From NCBI RefSeq assembly GCF_030270605.1, contig NZ_BSYJ01000002.1, forward strand, positions 310,001 to 374,000: 64,000 bases of DNA, in the 5' to 3' direction. This stretch comes from Biformimicrobium ophioploci. Lineage in GTDB: Bacteria; Pseudomonadota; Gammaproteobacteria; Pseudomonadales; Cellvibrionaceae. This document shows, piece after piece, positions 1-9,054 of the stretch. The notes beneath the pieces are model-generated. The model worked only from the letters and a program-made list of their open reading frames with translations, ran no database searches and was not told where the DNA came from. How positions within the stretch are numbered: position 1 is the first letter of the stretch; the number at the start of each line of letters is the position of its first letter. The position numbers were made by a program, and so were the translations under genes.

Positions 1-1371
1 GAGTCCAGCAATTTTATAGTCTATTCGGATTATGCGGATAAAAGCGTAAAGAAAAAGATTGAGCGGCTAGAGCGCTTCAAGGCGACACTGAATAAATTGC
101 TGTCAATTCCTGAGGCGGCCGGAAGGGTTCCGTTCGAAATATACTGGTTCAAGAATAGGCGCGAATTTCGAAAGTATACGGAAGATTTCGATACAGCAGG
201 TTTTTTCCTCGATAGATTGGGCTCTCCGGTGATGGTTGTTGGGCCAGGTTACGGGGATGAGGTTCTGTTTCATGAGTATATCCACTTTCTTACGCGCAGG
301 CTGGGTAGTTTCAAATATCCGCGTTGGTATGACGAGGGAATTGCCGAGTTCTATTCAACCATGGAGTTCAAAGGCGGCGATGCCATTGTTGGTGCAGTGC
401 CAGATATCCGAAAGTCATGGTTGCAGCACAGGCCAAAGGTAAAGCTTTCCGAGCTATTGGAACATGGCTACCAATCACGCGGTTCCCAGTTTACTGCGCG
501 ATTTTATGCATCATCCTGGCTGCTCGTGCACCGCCTGATTCTCGGTTATATGAACAATATGCCGGATTACAATGATGGGCTTCGGGATTATCTGAAGCGC
601 TATACCGAGGGCGAAAAAGGAGCCGAAGTATTTATGGCGAGTATTGGTGCGGATGAGGCGGACCTCCAATCCGAGCTTAGTCATTATGCTCGCAAGCGGA
701 ATTTAAAACTGGGTAGCATGAAGGCTCCGAAAGTTGCTGTACAAATACAAGCAGCCAGGCTCGATAAAGCTGAAGCTCTGAATGCTATGGTACGTCTGGC
801 GCTTGCCAAAAACGACTGGAAATATGCAGAAGAGCTTTTGCGAGATGATGAGGCGACCCTGGATACAGAGGGCAGGGCTGTTTTGGCGATCATAGAGGGG
901 CACGGAAATGAGGTGCCGGGCTCGGAAGTCGTATTGATTGAAGCTTTGGAGGCCAGTTCGGAGCTCAGCGGCGCAGCCAGTAATTTTCTCGGGCACGCAT
1001 TGTTCGACCTGGCTGAAAAGCCGGGTGCCAGTAGTGAGCAAAACCTGATTGACGCAGTTAACTACCTGATGCAGGCAAGGGAGCAGGGGCAGCTTCATGG
1101 AGAGGCTCGTATGCTGGTTGAGGCGCTGTGGTCCCTTGGGCGAGAGGAGGAAGCTATCGCTGAAATTGTCCGATTAATTCAATCGAACCCCGCTAGCATC
1201 GCCACAAATATGCTTGCAGGTGAGTACATGATAAAAGCCCGGGCTCTCGATGAAGCAAAGTATTTCCTGAGGAAGGTGGTCAACTGGTCCCATTCGGAAT
1301 CCCAGGTTAAATATGCAGAGAAATTGCTTGCGAAACTGGATTCAATAATCGCGGTGACAGAGGCGCCGTAG
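1..1371 (+). CDS. Gluzincin-type metallopeptidase (DUF1570-like), 5' partial
   Basis: The reading frame is open from the first base, so the true start lies outside the window; 456 codons are visible. A zinc-protease motif HEYIH sits at about residues 91-95 counted from the window edge, followed about 15 residues later by WYDEGIAEF, whose glutamate fits the third zinc ligand of gluzincins (DUF1570 / peptidase MA-like family). From about residue 245 to the end the protein is helical and Ala/Leu/Glu-rich, with repeats resembling TPRs, ending in a segment typical of TPR hairpins. The substrate cannot be told. It is followed 53 bases later, same strand, by a P-type ATPase. The family is fairly sure from the motif; the exact role is unknown. 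Confidence 0.7.
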   Translation, partial: ESSNFIVYSDYADKSVKKKIERLERFKATLNKLLSIPEAAGRVPFEIYWFKNRREFRKYTEDFDTAGFFLDRLGSPVMVVGPGYGDEVLFHEYIHFLTRRLGSFKYPRWYDEGIAEFYSTMEFKGGDAIVGAVPDIRKSWLQHRPKVKLSELLEHGYQSRGSQFTARFYASSWLLVHRLILGYMNNMPDYNDGLRDYLKRYTEGEKGAEVFMASIGADEADLQSELSHYARKRNLKLGSMKAPKVAVQIQAARLDKAEALNAMVRLALAKNDWKYAEELLRDDEATLDTEGRAVLAIIEGHGNEVPGSEVVLIEALEASSELSGAASNFLGHALFDLAEKPGASSEQNLIDAVNYLMQAREQGQLHGEARMLVEALWSLGREEEAIAEIVRLIQSNPASIATNMLAGEYMIKARALDEAKYFLRKVVNWSHSESQVKYAEKLLAKLDSIIAVTEAP

Positions 1372-1424
1372 TCGTTGTGGCTCGCTATCGGGCAAATTGA
1401 TCCTTCGTGGGGGCTGGCACATAA

Positions 1425-4175
1425 TTGAATGGTCAAGGAACCGACTATCATCCCGCAGTGAAAGCCCAAGCCCTTTCCCATAAAGCTGGTCTGGAAGACT
1501 CCCACGCCTTGCCGGTTTCGGATGTTTTCCATCTGCTGGAAACCGGTGATGGGGGGCTGGCGGAGCGAGACGTGCTGCGGCGTGCGCAGCGCTATGGCAA
1601 AAATACATTGCCCGGTGTCGCTTTCACCCCTGCCTGGCAGCGCCTGCTGCACCAGGTCGACAATGCCCTGATTTATATCCTGATTGCCAGTGCGCTGGTG
1701 AGTTTCGCGCTGGGCCATGTGGTAGATGGCGGCGTCATCATCGCGGTGGTCATCATCAATGGCATCGTCGGTTTTATCCAGGAGGGCAAGGCCGAGGCGG
1801 CGCTGCAATCGATCCTTTCCATGATCCGCACCGAGAGTCTGGTGGTGCGCGACGGGGTCGCCACCTCCGTCGACAGTTCCGAGCTGGTACCCGGCGACTA
1901 TGTGATGTTGCAGGCAGGCGACAGGGTGCCTGCGGATATCCGTATTTCCTGGTGCAAGGACCTGCGCTGTGATGAGTCTGCCCTGACAGGGGAGTCACAG
2001 CCGGTTGAGAAACAGGTAGAGCCGGTGGCGACAGATGCCCCGCTCGCGGAGCGTACCAGCATGGCCTACATGGGTACCATGGTGACCTATGGCGCGGCCC
2101 GCGGTGTGGTCTGCGATACAGGGCTCGCGACCCAGGTAGGCGGTATCAGTGAACTCGTGCGCCGGGCCAGCATTCCGGAAACGCCGCTGCAAAAACAGCT
2201 CAAGCGCTTCGCGCAGCAGCTGAGCGTGGGCATCCTGATTTTGTCCGTGGCGGCGATGCTGTTCGGGGTGTATTTCCGCGATTACGCGTTCGATGAGATG
2301 TTCCAGGCTGCGATTGGCATCGCGGTGGCGTCGGTGCCCGAGGGCCTACCCGCAATCGTCACCATTGCCCTTGCAATCGGTGTCCAGCGCATGGCGAGGA
2401 GCAATGCACTGGTGCGTCGCCTGCCTGGGGTGGAGGTGCTGGGCTCGGTGGACGTGATCTGTTCCGACAAGACCGGCACGCTCACCACCAATACCATGAC
2501 GGCTCGGGAGCTGGTGGTGGGGTCAGGTAGCCTGGATATTTCCGGGGAGGGTTACCGGCCACAAGGTAACTTCCGTGACCGTTCCAGCGGTGCGCTGGTT
2601 GAAACGTCCCGTGACACACTGGTAACCCGGGCCTGCCTTGCGGCGATGCTTTGTAACGACGCGAGCCTGACGGAATCCGATGCCGACTGGGTGATGCACG
2701 GCGATCCCACCGAGGGTGCGCTGCTGGTAATGGCCTACAAATACGGCATCCGGCCGGGCAGTGTCGGCGGCAACTGGGCCCGTATCGACGAGCTCCCTTT
2801 CGAAACTGAAAAACGCTATATGGCTACCCTGCACCGGGAGACTGACGGTTCCGGTATTGCCATGATCAAGGGCGCGCCGGACCAGTTGCTGCAATCCTGC
2901 GTTTTCCAGTTGGGGGTGGCGGGCGAGGAGCCGCTTGACCTGCAGTACTGGCGGCGCCATCTGCATTCCCTGGCCGAGCGGGGCATGCGGGTAATGGCGC
3001 TGGCGCAGAAGAAGATTGCCAGCAGCGCGGCTGGCATTTCCCATGCCGATGTCGCCGAGGGGCTTACCATCCTTGCGCTGGTTGGCATCAGTGACCCGCC
3101 ACGCGCGGAGGCCGTCGCCAGTATCCGCGCGTGTCACGAAGCTGGTATCCGGGTCAAGATGATTACCGGGGATAGCCCGGATACCGCGAGCGCCATCGGC
3201 GATGAGCTTGGGCTTGTTACTCATGAAGCGCAGACTGGCCGCGAGCTGGACGCGCTGGCAGAAGGGGAGTTGGCCCAGGTTGCTTCGCGGGTGGATATCT
3301 TTGCGCGCACCAGTCCCGCCAATAAACTGCAGCTGGTCAACGCCCTGCAGGCGCAGGGCCATGTGGTGGCCATGACCGGCGATGGGGTGAATGATGCGCC
3401 CGCACTGCGTACGGCAGATATTGGTGTGGCGATGGGCAAGAAGGGCACCGATGCTGCGCGTGAGGCGGCGGATATCATCCTCACCGATGACAATTTCGCC
3501 ACCATCGTGCGTGCGGTGCAGGAAGGTCGCACCGTTTACGACAATATCGTCAAGTCGATCCTGTTTGTGTTGCCCACCAGTCTCGCCGAGGCGGCGGTAA
3601 TCCTGATTGCGATTGTTGTGGGCCAGGTGCTGCCGATTACGCCGGCCCAGATCCTGTGGGTCAATATGATCACTGCGGTGACCCTGGCACTGGCGCTGGC
3701 ACTGGAGCCACCAGAAGCAGGCTTGATGTTGCGACCGCCACGGGCCTCGTCGCAGGGCTTGATAACGGCAAACCTGGTGTCGAGGATTTTGCTGGTTGGC
3801 ATCTGCTCGGCGCTGATTGTATTCGGCCTGTTCAGCTATTTCCGCGCGCAGGGAGAAAGCCTGGAGCTGGCCCGCAGTGTTGCGGTCAATGCGCTGGTCA
3901 TGGTGGAGGCGGTGTACCTGTTGAGCTGCCGCCACCTGACCGCCTCCATATTCAGGCGGGATTTCTTTCGCGGTGCGTTGCCTGCATTCCTGGCAATTGC
4001 GATCGTGGCGCTGTTCCAGCTTGGCTTTACCTACCTGCCGGTGTCACAGCAACTGTTCGGGCTTGAGGCGCTGCATCTGCAGCACTGGATCGCAATCTTG
4101 CTGGCCTGCCTGCCATTGGTGCTTGCTGTGGAACTGGAAAAGTGGTTGTGGCGGTTAGGGCGGCCCCGCCAATAA
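1425..4175 (+). CDS. P-type cation-transporting ATPase (P2-type)
   Basis: This inner-membrane ion pump has all catalytic P-type motifs: TGES (about 188-191, actuator), PEGLP in M4, DKTGTLT with phosphorylated Asp at about 348, MITGD (P domain) and GDGVNDAP at about 652-659. An N-terminal cation ATPase domain and about ten membrane helices, including a C-terminal pair of bundles, give the 916-residue length usual for P2 pumps. In M6 the motif reads LWVNMITAVTLALALALEP: the Asn of SERCA-type Ca pumps is kept but the Ca-ligand Asp is Ala, as in PMA1-like bacterial pumps, so calcium specificity should not be assumed. The start used is TTG at 1425; GTG at 1458 is an alternative, as the conserved domain only begins near residue 25. 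Transported ion unknown. Confidence 0.88.
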   Translation: MNGQGTDYHPAVKAQALSHKAGLEDSHALPVSDVFHLLETGDGGLAERDVLRRAQRYGKNTLPGVAFTPAWQRLLHQVDNALIYILIASALVSFALGHVVDGGVIIAVVIINGIVGFIQEGKAEAALQSILSMIRTESLVVRDGVATSVDSSELVPGDYVMLQAGDRVPADIRISWCKDLRCDESALTGESQPVEKQVEPVATDAPLAERTSMAYMGTMVTYGAARGVVCDTGLATQVGGISELVRRASIPETPLQKQLKRFAQQLSVGILILSVAAMLFGVYFRDYAFDEMFQAAIGIAVASVPEGLPAIVTIALAIGVQRMARSNALVRRLPGVEVLGSVDVICSDKTGTLTTNTMTARELVVGSGSLDISGEGYRPQGNFRDRSSGALVETSRDTLVTRACLAAMLCNDASLTESDADWVMHGDPTEGALLVMAYKYGIRPGSVGGNWARIDELPFETEKRYMATLHRETDGSGIAMIKGAPDQLLQSCVFQLGVAGEEPLDLQYWRRHLHSLAERGMRVMALAQKKIASSAAGISHADVAEGLTILALVGISDPPRAEAVASIRACHEAGIRVKMITGDSPDTASAIGDELGLVTHEAQTGRELDALAEGELAQVASRVDIFARTSPANKLQLVNALQAQGHVVAMTGDGVNDAPALRTADIGVAMGKKGTDAAREAADIILTDDNFATIVRAVQEGRTVYDNIVKSILFVLPTSLAEAAVILIAIVVGQVLPITPAQILWVNMITAVTLALALALEPPEAGLMLRPPRASSQGLITANLVSRILLVGICSALIVFGLFSYFRAQGESLELARSVAVNALVMVEAVYLLSCRHLTASIFRRDFFRGALPAFLAIAIVALFQLGFTYLPVSQQLFGLEALHLQHWIAILLACLPLVLAVELEKWLWRLGRPRQ

Positions 4176-4193
4176 TTCGTTCGCTTTCCTCAG

Positions 4194-5042
4194 CTAGAGC
4201 TCCAGTTCGACGGCGTACTGCTCAACCATGCGTTGTATCTCTTCCTGAAAGCGCTGGTCTTTCTGTTCCCGCATAAAATCACGCAGCACCGTGGCGCGCA
4301 CTTCCTGCAGTTTTGCCGGACGTTCCGGTTCGTAGTCGAGGAACAACACCAGGTGCAGTCCTCTGGGGGAGACGATTGGTCCCTGCCACCTTTCCCGGTC
4401 TGCATCCGTGGTGTTCAGCAGGTTCTGGGCAAACTGCTGGCCGAAGTGGGCATCCAGCATTTCGCGCTTTTGCCGTGCGTAGTTGTGCTGGTGTGGAAAC
4501 GGGTCCCCCAGCTGCACGGCGTCCGCGGTGGATAATTTGCCCGCGTTCAGTTTTTTGAGGACTTTCTCCGCCCGCGCCATTGCACCTGCATCACTTTGGA
4601 TAAAAACGTGAGTGAGGGAAAACTGCTCCGGCTGGCGATACAGGTCACGATGCCTGGAAAAGAAGGCCTGCAAGGCCTCTTTCGGTGGTTGCGCCGGCGG
4701 GCGGGTGGAGTCCTGGGCCATAAACTCCAGTTTCTGCACTAGCCGTTTTTTGATCACCGGGTCTTCCTGCGCGAGCTGCATGTCCATCGCCTGGCGGTAA
4801 AGCGCCTCCTCCCGGATGTACAGGTCGATGAGGTGATCGCGTTCAGCGGTGTTCATGCTTTGCAGGTGTCGACGTGCAGTCTGAAGATCCGGGGCCCGCG
4901 TCTGGTATTGCAGAAACTGGACCAGGCGCTCTTCCGTGACCCGGATGGCCCGCTCTTCGCTTCCCCATTCATGGCCGATGCTGAACAGCAGGCCGCCGAG
5001 GATGGCAAAATGCAGCAGTGGCTCTCGCAGCCAGCGTGTCAT
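4194..5042 (-). CDS. Parvulin-type peptidylprolyl isomerase, membrane-anchored
   Basis: About 282 residues. The N-terminus is a single hydrophobic helix (LLHFAILGGLLFSIGHEW) without a clear cleavage site, which suggests a periplasmic domain anchored to the inner membrane. A helical SurA/PpiD-like chaperone part is followed by a PpiC-type segment (FSLTHVFIQ ... WQGPIVSPRGLHLVLFLDYEPERPAKLQEV). It probably helps fold exported proteins. The start at 5042 has AAGGGAG eight bases upstream; ATG at 5060 (AAAGGA upstream) and 5114 are in frame, but the longer N-terminus is polar and does not look conserved. It converges with the P-type ATPase, with 18 bases between stops. The parvulin domain is divergent, so activity rather than a chaperone-only role is unproven. 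Confidence 0.72.
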   Translation of the reverse strand: MTRWLREPLLHFAILGGLLFSIGHEWGSEERAIRVTEERLVQFLQYQTRAPDLQTARRHLQSMNTAERDHLIDLYIREEALYRQAMDMQLAQEDPVIKKRLVQKLEFMAQDSTRPPAQPPKEALQAFFSRHRDLYRQPEQFSLTHVFIQSDAGAMARAEKVLKKLNAGKLSTADAVQLGDPFPHQHNYARQKREMLDAHFGQQFAQNLLNTTDADRERWQGPIVSPRGLHLVLFLDYEPERPAKLQEVRATVLRDFMREQKDQRFQEEIQRMVEQYAVELEL

Positions 5043-5060
5043 GCTCTGCGCTCCCTTCAT

Positions 5061-5405
5061 CCCCAGTGTTCCTTTTGCTCGATTCCGTTGTTCGATTCCG
5101 CTCCTGTCAGGCACAGCCGGATCCTGCCGTCCGTGATTGACCTGACTTTCCGTAATCAGTCTAGAACAGGCGTCCAGCCGGTCTGCCCGGGAGCTGAAGA
5201 GATGCGCGTCGGATTTCCACTTTATTGGCGCCGGGGATTTGTTAGTGCCAACTAACTTTTATTCACCGTCCAAACTTAAAGTAATTTCTCACGTAAAGAA
5301 TGTAAGTGCTTGCTTGCGCTCATTTCGTAGCCGAGCAACCATCAGTTGGCGGTAGCGCTGGCGGCAATTTCCCCTTTTGTATCAACAAGATAACGGTGTG
5401 ATTCC
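5061..5405. other. Non-coding stretch between PPIase gene and dcw promoter
   Basis: No convincing gene. It holds the upstream region of the minus-strand PPIase gene and, at 5241-5256, a small perfect inverted repeat (GTTAGT-GCCA-ACTAAC) followed by TTTT; the low-GC stem is too weak to call a terminator. A direct pair of 'cgattccg' at 5079-5100 is fortuitous as far as I can tell. Confidence 0.5.
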
Positions 5406-5433
5406 TTGACTTTGCAAGGGGTGGGAATATAGT
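5406..5433 (+). promoter_or_regulatory. Sigma70-type promoter of the dcw cluster (Pmra)
   Basis: TTGACT (5406-5411) and TATAGT (5428-5433) are 16 bases apart and both close to consensus, predicting a start near 5440, about 115 bases before mraZ. The -10 box overlaps the first two GTGG repeats of the MraZ operator, as expected for a directly repressed promoter. Confidence 0.7.
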
Positions 5434-5486
5434 GGCCTAAGTGGAAAAAAGTGGAGAAATGTGGGTGCAGGTGGGAAGTTAGTGGG
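5421..5486 (+). promoter_or_regulatory. MraZ box: seven GTGG direct repeats
   Basis: GTGG occurs at 5421, 5432, 5441, 5451, 5461, 5471 and 5482, spaced 11, 9, 10, 10, 10 and 11 bases. Four copies are the full GTGGG (5421, 5461, 5471, 5482). E. coli MraZ binds three TGGGN direct repeats of the same 10-base period in front of its own operon, so this array in front of mraZ is very probably the autoregulatory operator. The repeat count is higher than in E. coli. Confidence 0.8.
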
Positions 5487-5554
5487 TAATTACCCCGCCC
5501 TGGCGCCTCTCTCCAAAAAATAACTGGGTAAATCTACAGCAAAAATCGTCACCC

Positions 5555-5998
5555 ATGTATCTCGGAAGCCATGCCATCAATATGGACGCCAAGGGGCGTC
5601 TGGCCATACCCGCGCGGATTCGCGAGGGGCTTATGGCTGCGTGTGGCGGGCGTCTGGTGATGACCGCGCACACCGAGGAGCGTTGCCTGCTGGTGTACCC
5701 GGAGCCCCAGTGGCAGGAAATCCTGCCAAATATCGAAGCTCTGCCAAGCTTTAATAAAGTGGCACGCCGGACCCAGCGCCTGCTGATCGGTTATGCCTGT
5801 GAGCTGGAGATGGATGCCAACGGCCGCGTGCTGGTTCCGCCTACGCTTAGGGAGTACGCCGGTCTGGAAAAGAAGCTGATGTTGGTGGGCCAGGGCAAGA
5901 AGCTGGAGCTCTGGAGCGAGCCGCGCTGGATGGAATGGATTGACGACAGCGAAGGCGACGATGAGATTCCGCCCGAGATGGCGTCCCTTTCCCTGTAA
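5555..5998 (+). CDS. mraZ: Transcriptional regulator MraZ
   Basis: 147 residues, the normal length. Two SpoVT/AbrB-type half domains are visible, each with its DxxGR signature: [11 protein letters not shown] near the N-terminus and [11 protein letters not shown] near residue 85. MraZ forms a ring and binds direct repeats upstream of the dcw operon, repressing its own cluster. It is the first gene of the cluster, and its target repeats lie 69-134 bases upstream. The ATG has only a weak purine-rich leader (AGCAAAAATCG), so translation may be modest. 19 bases separate it from rsmH. Confidence 0.96.
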   Translation: MYLGSHAINMDAKGRLAIPARIREGLMAACGGRLVMTAHTEERCLLVYPEPQWQEILPNIEALPSFNKVARRTQRLLIGYACELEMDANGRVLVPPTLREYAGLEKKLMLVGQGKKLELWSEPRWMEWIDDSEGDDEIPPEMASLSL

Positions 5999-6017
5999 TC
6001 CGACCTGGGGGTAATAG

Positions 6018-6959
6018 ATGTCGCAGGAGCTCCACAAGACGGTATTGCTGGATGAGGCGGTCGATGCACTGGTGACCGATGCCTCCGGCTTTTATGTGGA
6101 CGGTACCTTCGGGCGCGGCGGCCACAGTGGTGCGATCCTGGCGCAGCTCGCGGACAGCGGGCAGCTGCTGGCAATCGACAAGGATCCGCAGGCCATTGCC
6201 TACGGGCAGGAAAAATTTGCCGGTGAAGAGCGCCTCGCGCTGTATCACGGTTCCTTTGCGGAGCTGTCTGATGCGGTGGCCGGGCGAGGTATGTCCGGGC
6301 AGGTTACCGGCATATTGCTGGACCTGGGGGTGTCATCGCCTCAGCTGGATGAGGCGGAACGCGGTTTCAGCTTCCTTCAGGACGGGCCGCTGGATATGCG
6401 CATGGACACCACCCGCGGTATGAGCGCGGCGGAGTGGGTCAACACCGCGGAAGAGTCTGAGATTGCGCGGGTATTTAAGGAATTTGGCGAAGAGCGCTTC
6501 GCAAGACGCATGGCGGGCGCCATCTGCAAGCGCCGCGAGGAAAAGCCGTTTAGCCGTACCGGCGACTTGGCAGAAGTGGTCAAGGCGGCAAACCCGGCCT
6601 GGGAAAAAGGCAAGCACCCGGCCACGCGGGCATTTCAGGCCATTCGCATCCATATCAATGGAGAGCTGGAAGACCTGCAGAAGACGCTGGCCAGTGCGCT
6701 GGAAGAATTGAAGCCCGGTGGTCGCCTGGTGGTGATCAGTTTCCACTCGCTGGAAGACCGCATGGTGAAGCGTTATTTCCGCGAGCAGGAAAAGGGCCCG
6801 CAGTTGCCCAAAGGGTTGCCGGTGATGGAGTCACAGGTACCGAGGACCATCCGCACCATCGGCAAGGCGATCAAGGCCAGTGCCGAGGAAGTGGGTGGCA
6901 ATGTGCGTTCCCGCAGCGCCGTTATGCGGGTTGCAGAGAAGCTGCCGGGTGCCGCCTGA
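6018..6959 (+). CDS. rsmH: 16S rRNA (cytosine(1402)-N(4))-methyltransferase RsmH
   Basis: 313 residues, normal for RsmH (MraW). It starts [13 protein letters not shown] and carries the SAM-binding [10 protein letters not shown] motif at about residues 28-37, [14 protein letters not shown] near 100 and the C-terminal [12 protein letters not shown] motif. It N4-methylates C1402 in the ribosomal P site. The start is preceded by GGGGGTAATAG, a good ribosome site. The stop overlaps the ftsL start as ATGA. Confidence 0.97.
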   Translation: MSQELHKTVLLDEAVDALVTDASGFYVDGTFGRGGHSGAILAQLADSGQLLAIDKDPQAIAYGQEKFAGEERLALYHGSFAELSDAVAGRGMSGQVTGILLDLGVSSPQLDEAERGFSFLQDGPLDMRMDTTRGMSAAEWVNTAEESEIARVFKEFGEERFARRMAGAICKRREEKPFSRTGDLAEVVKAANPAWEKGKHPATRAFQAIRIHINGELEDLQKTLASALEELKPGGRLVVISFHSLEDRMVKRYFREQEKGPQLPKGLPVMESQVPRTIRTIGKAIKASAEEVGGNVRSRSAVMRVAEKLPGAA

Positions 6960-7246
6960 TGGGCGGCGCAGTAAAAAAGTCGCTGTGGCTGGCGGCCCTG
7001 TGGTTTGGTGTGCTGGCTTCCGCCATTGGCGTTGTACACAGCACACACCAGTCGCGCTCACTGACAGCGCAGCTGGTGCAGATGCAAAAGGCGCAGGATG
7101 AGTTGCGCTTTGAGCGGGAGCGGTTGTTGATCGAGCGCGGTGCCTTCTCGGCCTATAGCCGGATCGAACAGGCAGCGCGGGAAGAACTGGATATGAGGAT
7201 GCCCACCGAAGACGAAAGGATTCTGGTGGATGCGAGCGGTAAGTAA
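6959..7246 (+). CDS. ftsL: Cell division protein FtsL
   Basis: 95 residues with the FtsL layout: a short cytoplasmic N-terminus, one transmembrane helix (residues 6-23), and a periplasmic coiled coil (SLTAQLVQMQKAQDELRFERERLLIERGAFSAYSRIEQAAREEL). FtsL works with FtsB and FtsQ to recruit and activate FtsW/FtsI at the septum. Sequence conservation in this family is low, so the call rests on topology plus position between rsmH and ftsI. Its start overlaps the rsmH stop, implying translational coupling. Confidence 0.93.
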   Translation: MGGAVKKSLWLAALWFGVLASAIGVVHSTHQSRSLTAQLVQMQKAQDELRFERERLLIERGAFSAYSRIEQAAREELDMRMPTEDERILVDASGK

Positions 7247-7299
7247 ATAGAGGCGCGAATAAAAGCGCACAAAAAACGGGTATGGGGACCTGAGCACCT

Positions 7300-9054
7300 A
7301 TGGGCGCAACCAAGGTTAAGCAGATTCAGCCGGGTATTCCCCGCTGGCGCTTTGCGCTGGTGGCGGCATGCCTTGTTGTGATGTGTGGCGCGTTGGTCGT
7401 GCACCTGGCGAAATTGCAGGTGGTGCCCTCCGAGGATCGCGGCTTTGAGTTCCTGCAGGAAGAGGGGCGCGCGCGCACCCTCCGTACCGAAAGCATCGCC
7501 GCTTACCGCGGCAGTATCGTGGATCGCAATGGCGAGCAGCTGGCGGTAAGCACCCCGGTCTCCACCGTATGGGCCAACCCCAAGCAGCTGGCCCAGGCGG
7601 CTGACCGCTTGCCGCAGCTGGCGAGTGCGCTCGGCATGAGCGAGAAGGCGCTCAGGGCGAAGCTGAAAAATTACCGCAATAAAGAGTTTATGTACCTGAA
7701 GCGCCGTGTGGATCCATCCGAGGCGCAACAGGTGCTGGCGCTGGATGTTCCGGGCGTGTTCGAGCGTAGCGAATATCGCCGTTATTACCCGGCCGGTGAA
7801 GTGGCGGCCCACATCGTCGGCTTTACCGATATCGACGATCGCGGCCAGGAAGGTATGGAGCTGGCCTTTGACGAGTGGCTGAACGGAACCCCCGGCAAGA
7901 AGCGCGTGGTCAAGGATCTCAAGGGGCGTGTGGTACAGGATCTGGCTTTGCTGGAAGAAGCGCAGCCCGGTGGCAACCTGCAGTTGACGATCGATCTGCG
8001 CCTGCAATACCTGGCCTATAGGGAGCTGAAGGCGGCAGTAGCGGAAAACAATGCATCGTCCGGGTCCATGGTGATTCTCGACGCGGACACAGGGGATGTG
8101 CTGGCGATGGTGAACCAGCCATCGTTCAACCCCAACGACCGGAAGACAGCAAAACCGGGCACCACCAGAAACCGGGCAATAACAGATCAGATTGAACCCG
8201 GGTCAGTGATGAAAGCACTGACCATGATGGCAGCACTGGAAAGCGGGCGCTTTACGCCCGCTTCGGTGTTTCAGACGAGCCCTGGCTGGATCCATATCGG
8301 CGGCAAGACGTTCAAGGACCCGGTCAACTACGGCAGCCTGGACCTGGCCGGCATCCTGATGAAATCCAGCCAGGTGGGTACCACCAAGCTGGCGATGGAG
8401 CTCGAGCCCGATGCGGTACGCGACCTGTTTTACCGCGCAGGCCTGGGTGAGTCCGTGGGCACCGGTTTCCCGGGCGAATCCGCCGGCAAGCTGCCGAGCC
8501 GCACTCGCTGGCATCCGGTGGAGCGCGCCAACTTCGCCTTCGGTTACGGCCTTACCGTGAGCGCCCTGCAGCTTGCCCAGGCATACAACGTGATTGCCAA
8601 CAAGGGCGTGAAGAAGTCGGTCAACCTGGTTGTGGGAGATGCCGCCGTGCATACCGAAGAGCAGGTGGTGGAAGAAAAGGTCGCGAAGCAGGTCGTGCGC
8701 ATGATGACCACCGTGACCGGCGATGCCGGTACCGGTAAGCGTGCCCGGGTAGAGGGCTACACCGTTGCCGGCAAGACCGGTACGGCGCGCAAGGTGACAT
8801 CAAAAGGTTATTCGGAAGACCGGCATCGCTCGGTCTTTGCGGGTTTTATTCCGGCGGATGAGCCGCGCCTGGTGGCGGCAATCGTGGTGGAGGACCCGGG
8901 TAATGAAAAATATCACGGTGGCGATGTGGCGGCACCGGTGTTTGGCAAGGTAATGGAATCTGCAATGCGCATGCTGGGCGAGTCGCCGGAATCTGACCGC
9001 GATCCCGCCAAGCAACTTGCTGCGCAGGTGCAGAAACGGGAGACAGCAATATGA
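7300..9054 (+). CDS. ftsI: Septal peptidoglycan transpeptidase FtsI (PBP3)
   Basis: 584 residues: a transmembrane helix at about 16-38, PBP dimerisation (pedestal) domain from about 60 to 220, then the transpeptidase domain. Catalytic Ser is in SVMK (302-305) and KTGT is at 492-495. The second motif, SXN in nearly all class B PBPs (SSN in E. coli and P. aeruginosa), reads SSQ at 356-358 here (context LMKSSQVGTTKLAM), a notable substitution next to the active site. FtsI cross-links septal peptidoglycan with FtsW as glycosyltransferase partner. The stop overlaps murE as ATGA. Identity is certain; the functional effect of SSQ is unknown. Confidence 0.97.
   Translation: MGATKVKQIQPGIPRWRFALVAACLVVMCGALVVHLAKLQVVPSEDRGFEFLQEEGRARTLRTESIAAYRGSIVDRNGEQLAVSTPVSTVWANPKQLAQAADRLPQLASALGMSEKALRAKLKNYRNKEFMYLKRRVDPSEAQQVLALDVPGVFERSEYRRYYPAGEVAAHIVGFTDIDDRGQEGMELAFDEWLNGTPGKKRVVKDLKGRVVQDLALLEEAQPGGNLQLTIDLRLQYLAYRELKAAVAENNASSGSMVILDADTGDVLAMVNQPSFNPNDRKTAKPGTTRNRAITDQIEPGSVMKALTMMAALESGRFTPASVFQTSPGWIHIGGKTFKDPVNYGSLDLAGILMKSSQVGTTKLAMELEPDAVRDLFYRAGLGESVGTGFPGESAGKLPSRTRWHPVERANFAFGYGLTVSALQLAQAYNVIANKGVKKSVNLVVGDAAVHTEEQVVEEKVAKQVVRMMTTVTGDAGTGKRARVEGYTVAGKTGTARKVTSKGYSEDRHRSVFAGFIPADEPRLVAAIVVEDPGNEKYHGGDVAAPVFGKVMESAMRMLGESPESDRDPAKQLAAQVQKRETAI

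Noticed and set aside
2523-3935. 470-codon open frame antisense to the P-type ATPase
   Set aside because: Gln/His/Arg-rich shadow with no ribosome site; the sense strand encodes all P-type ATPase motifs.
5075-5100. Two 'ttcgattcc'-like stretches resembling a tRNA T-arm
   Set aside because: No acceptor stem, anticodon arm or CCA can be folded around them, and they lie at the start of the PPIase gene.
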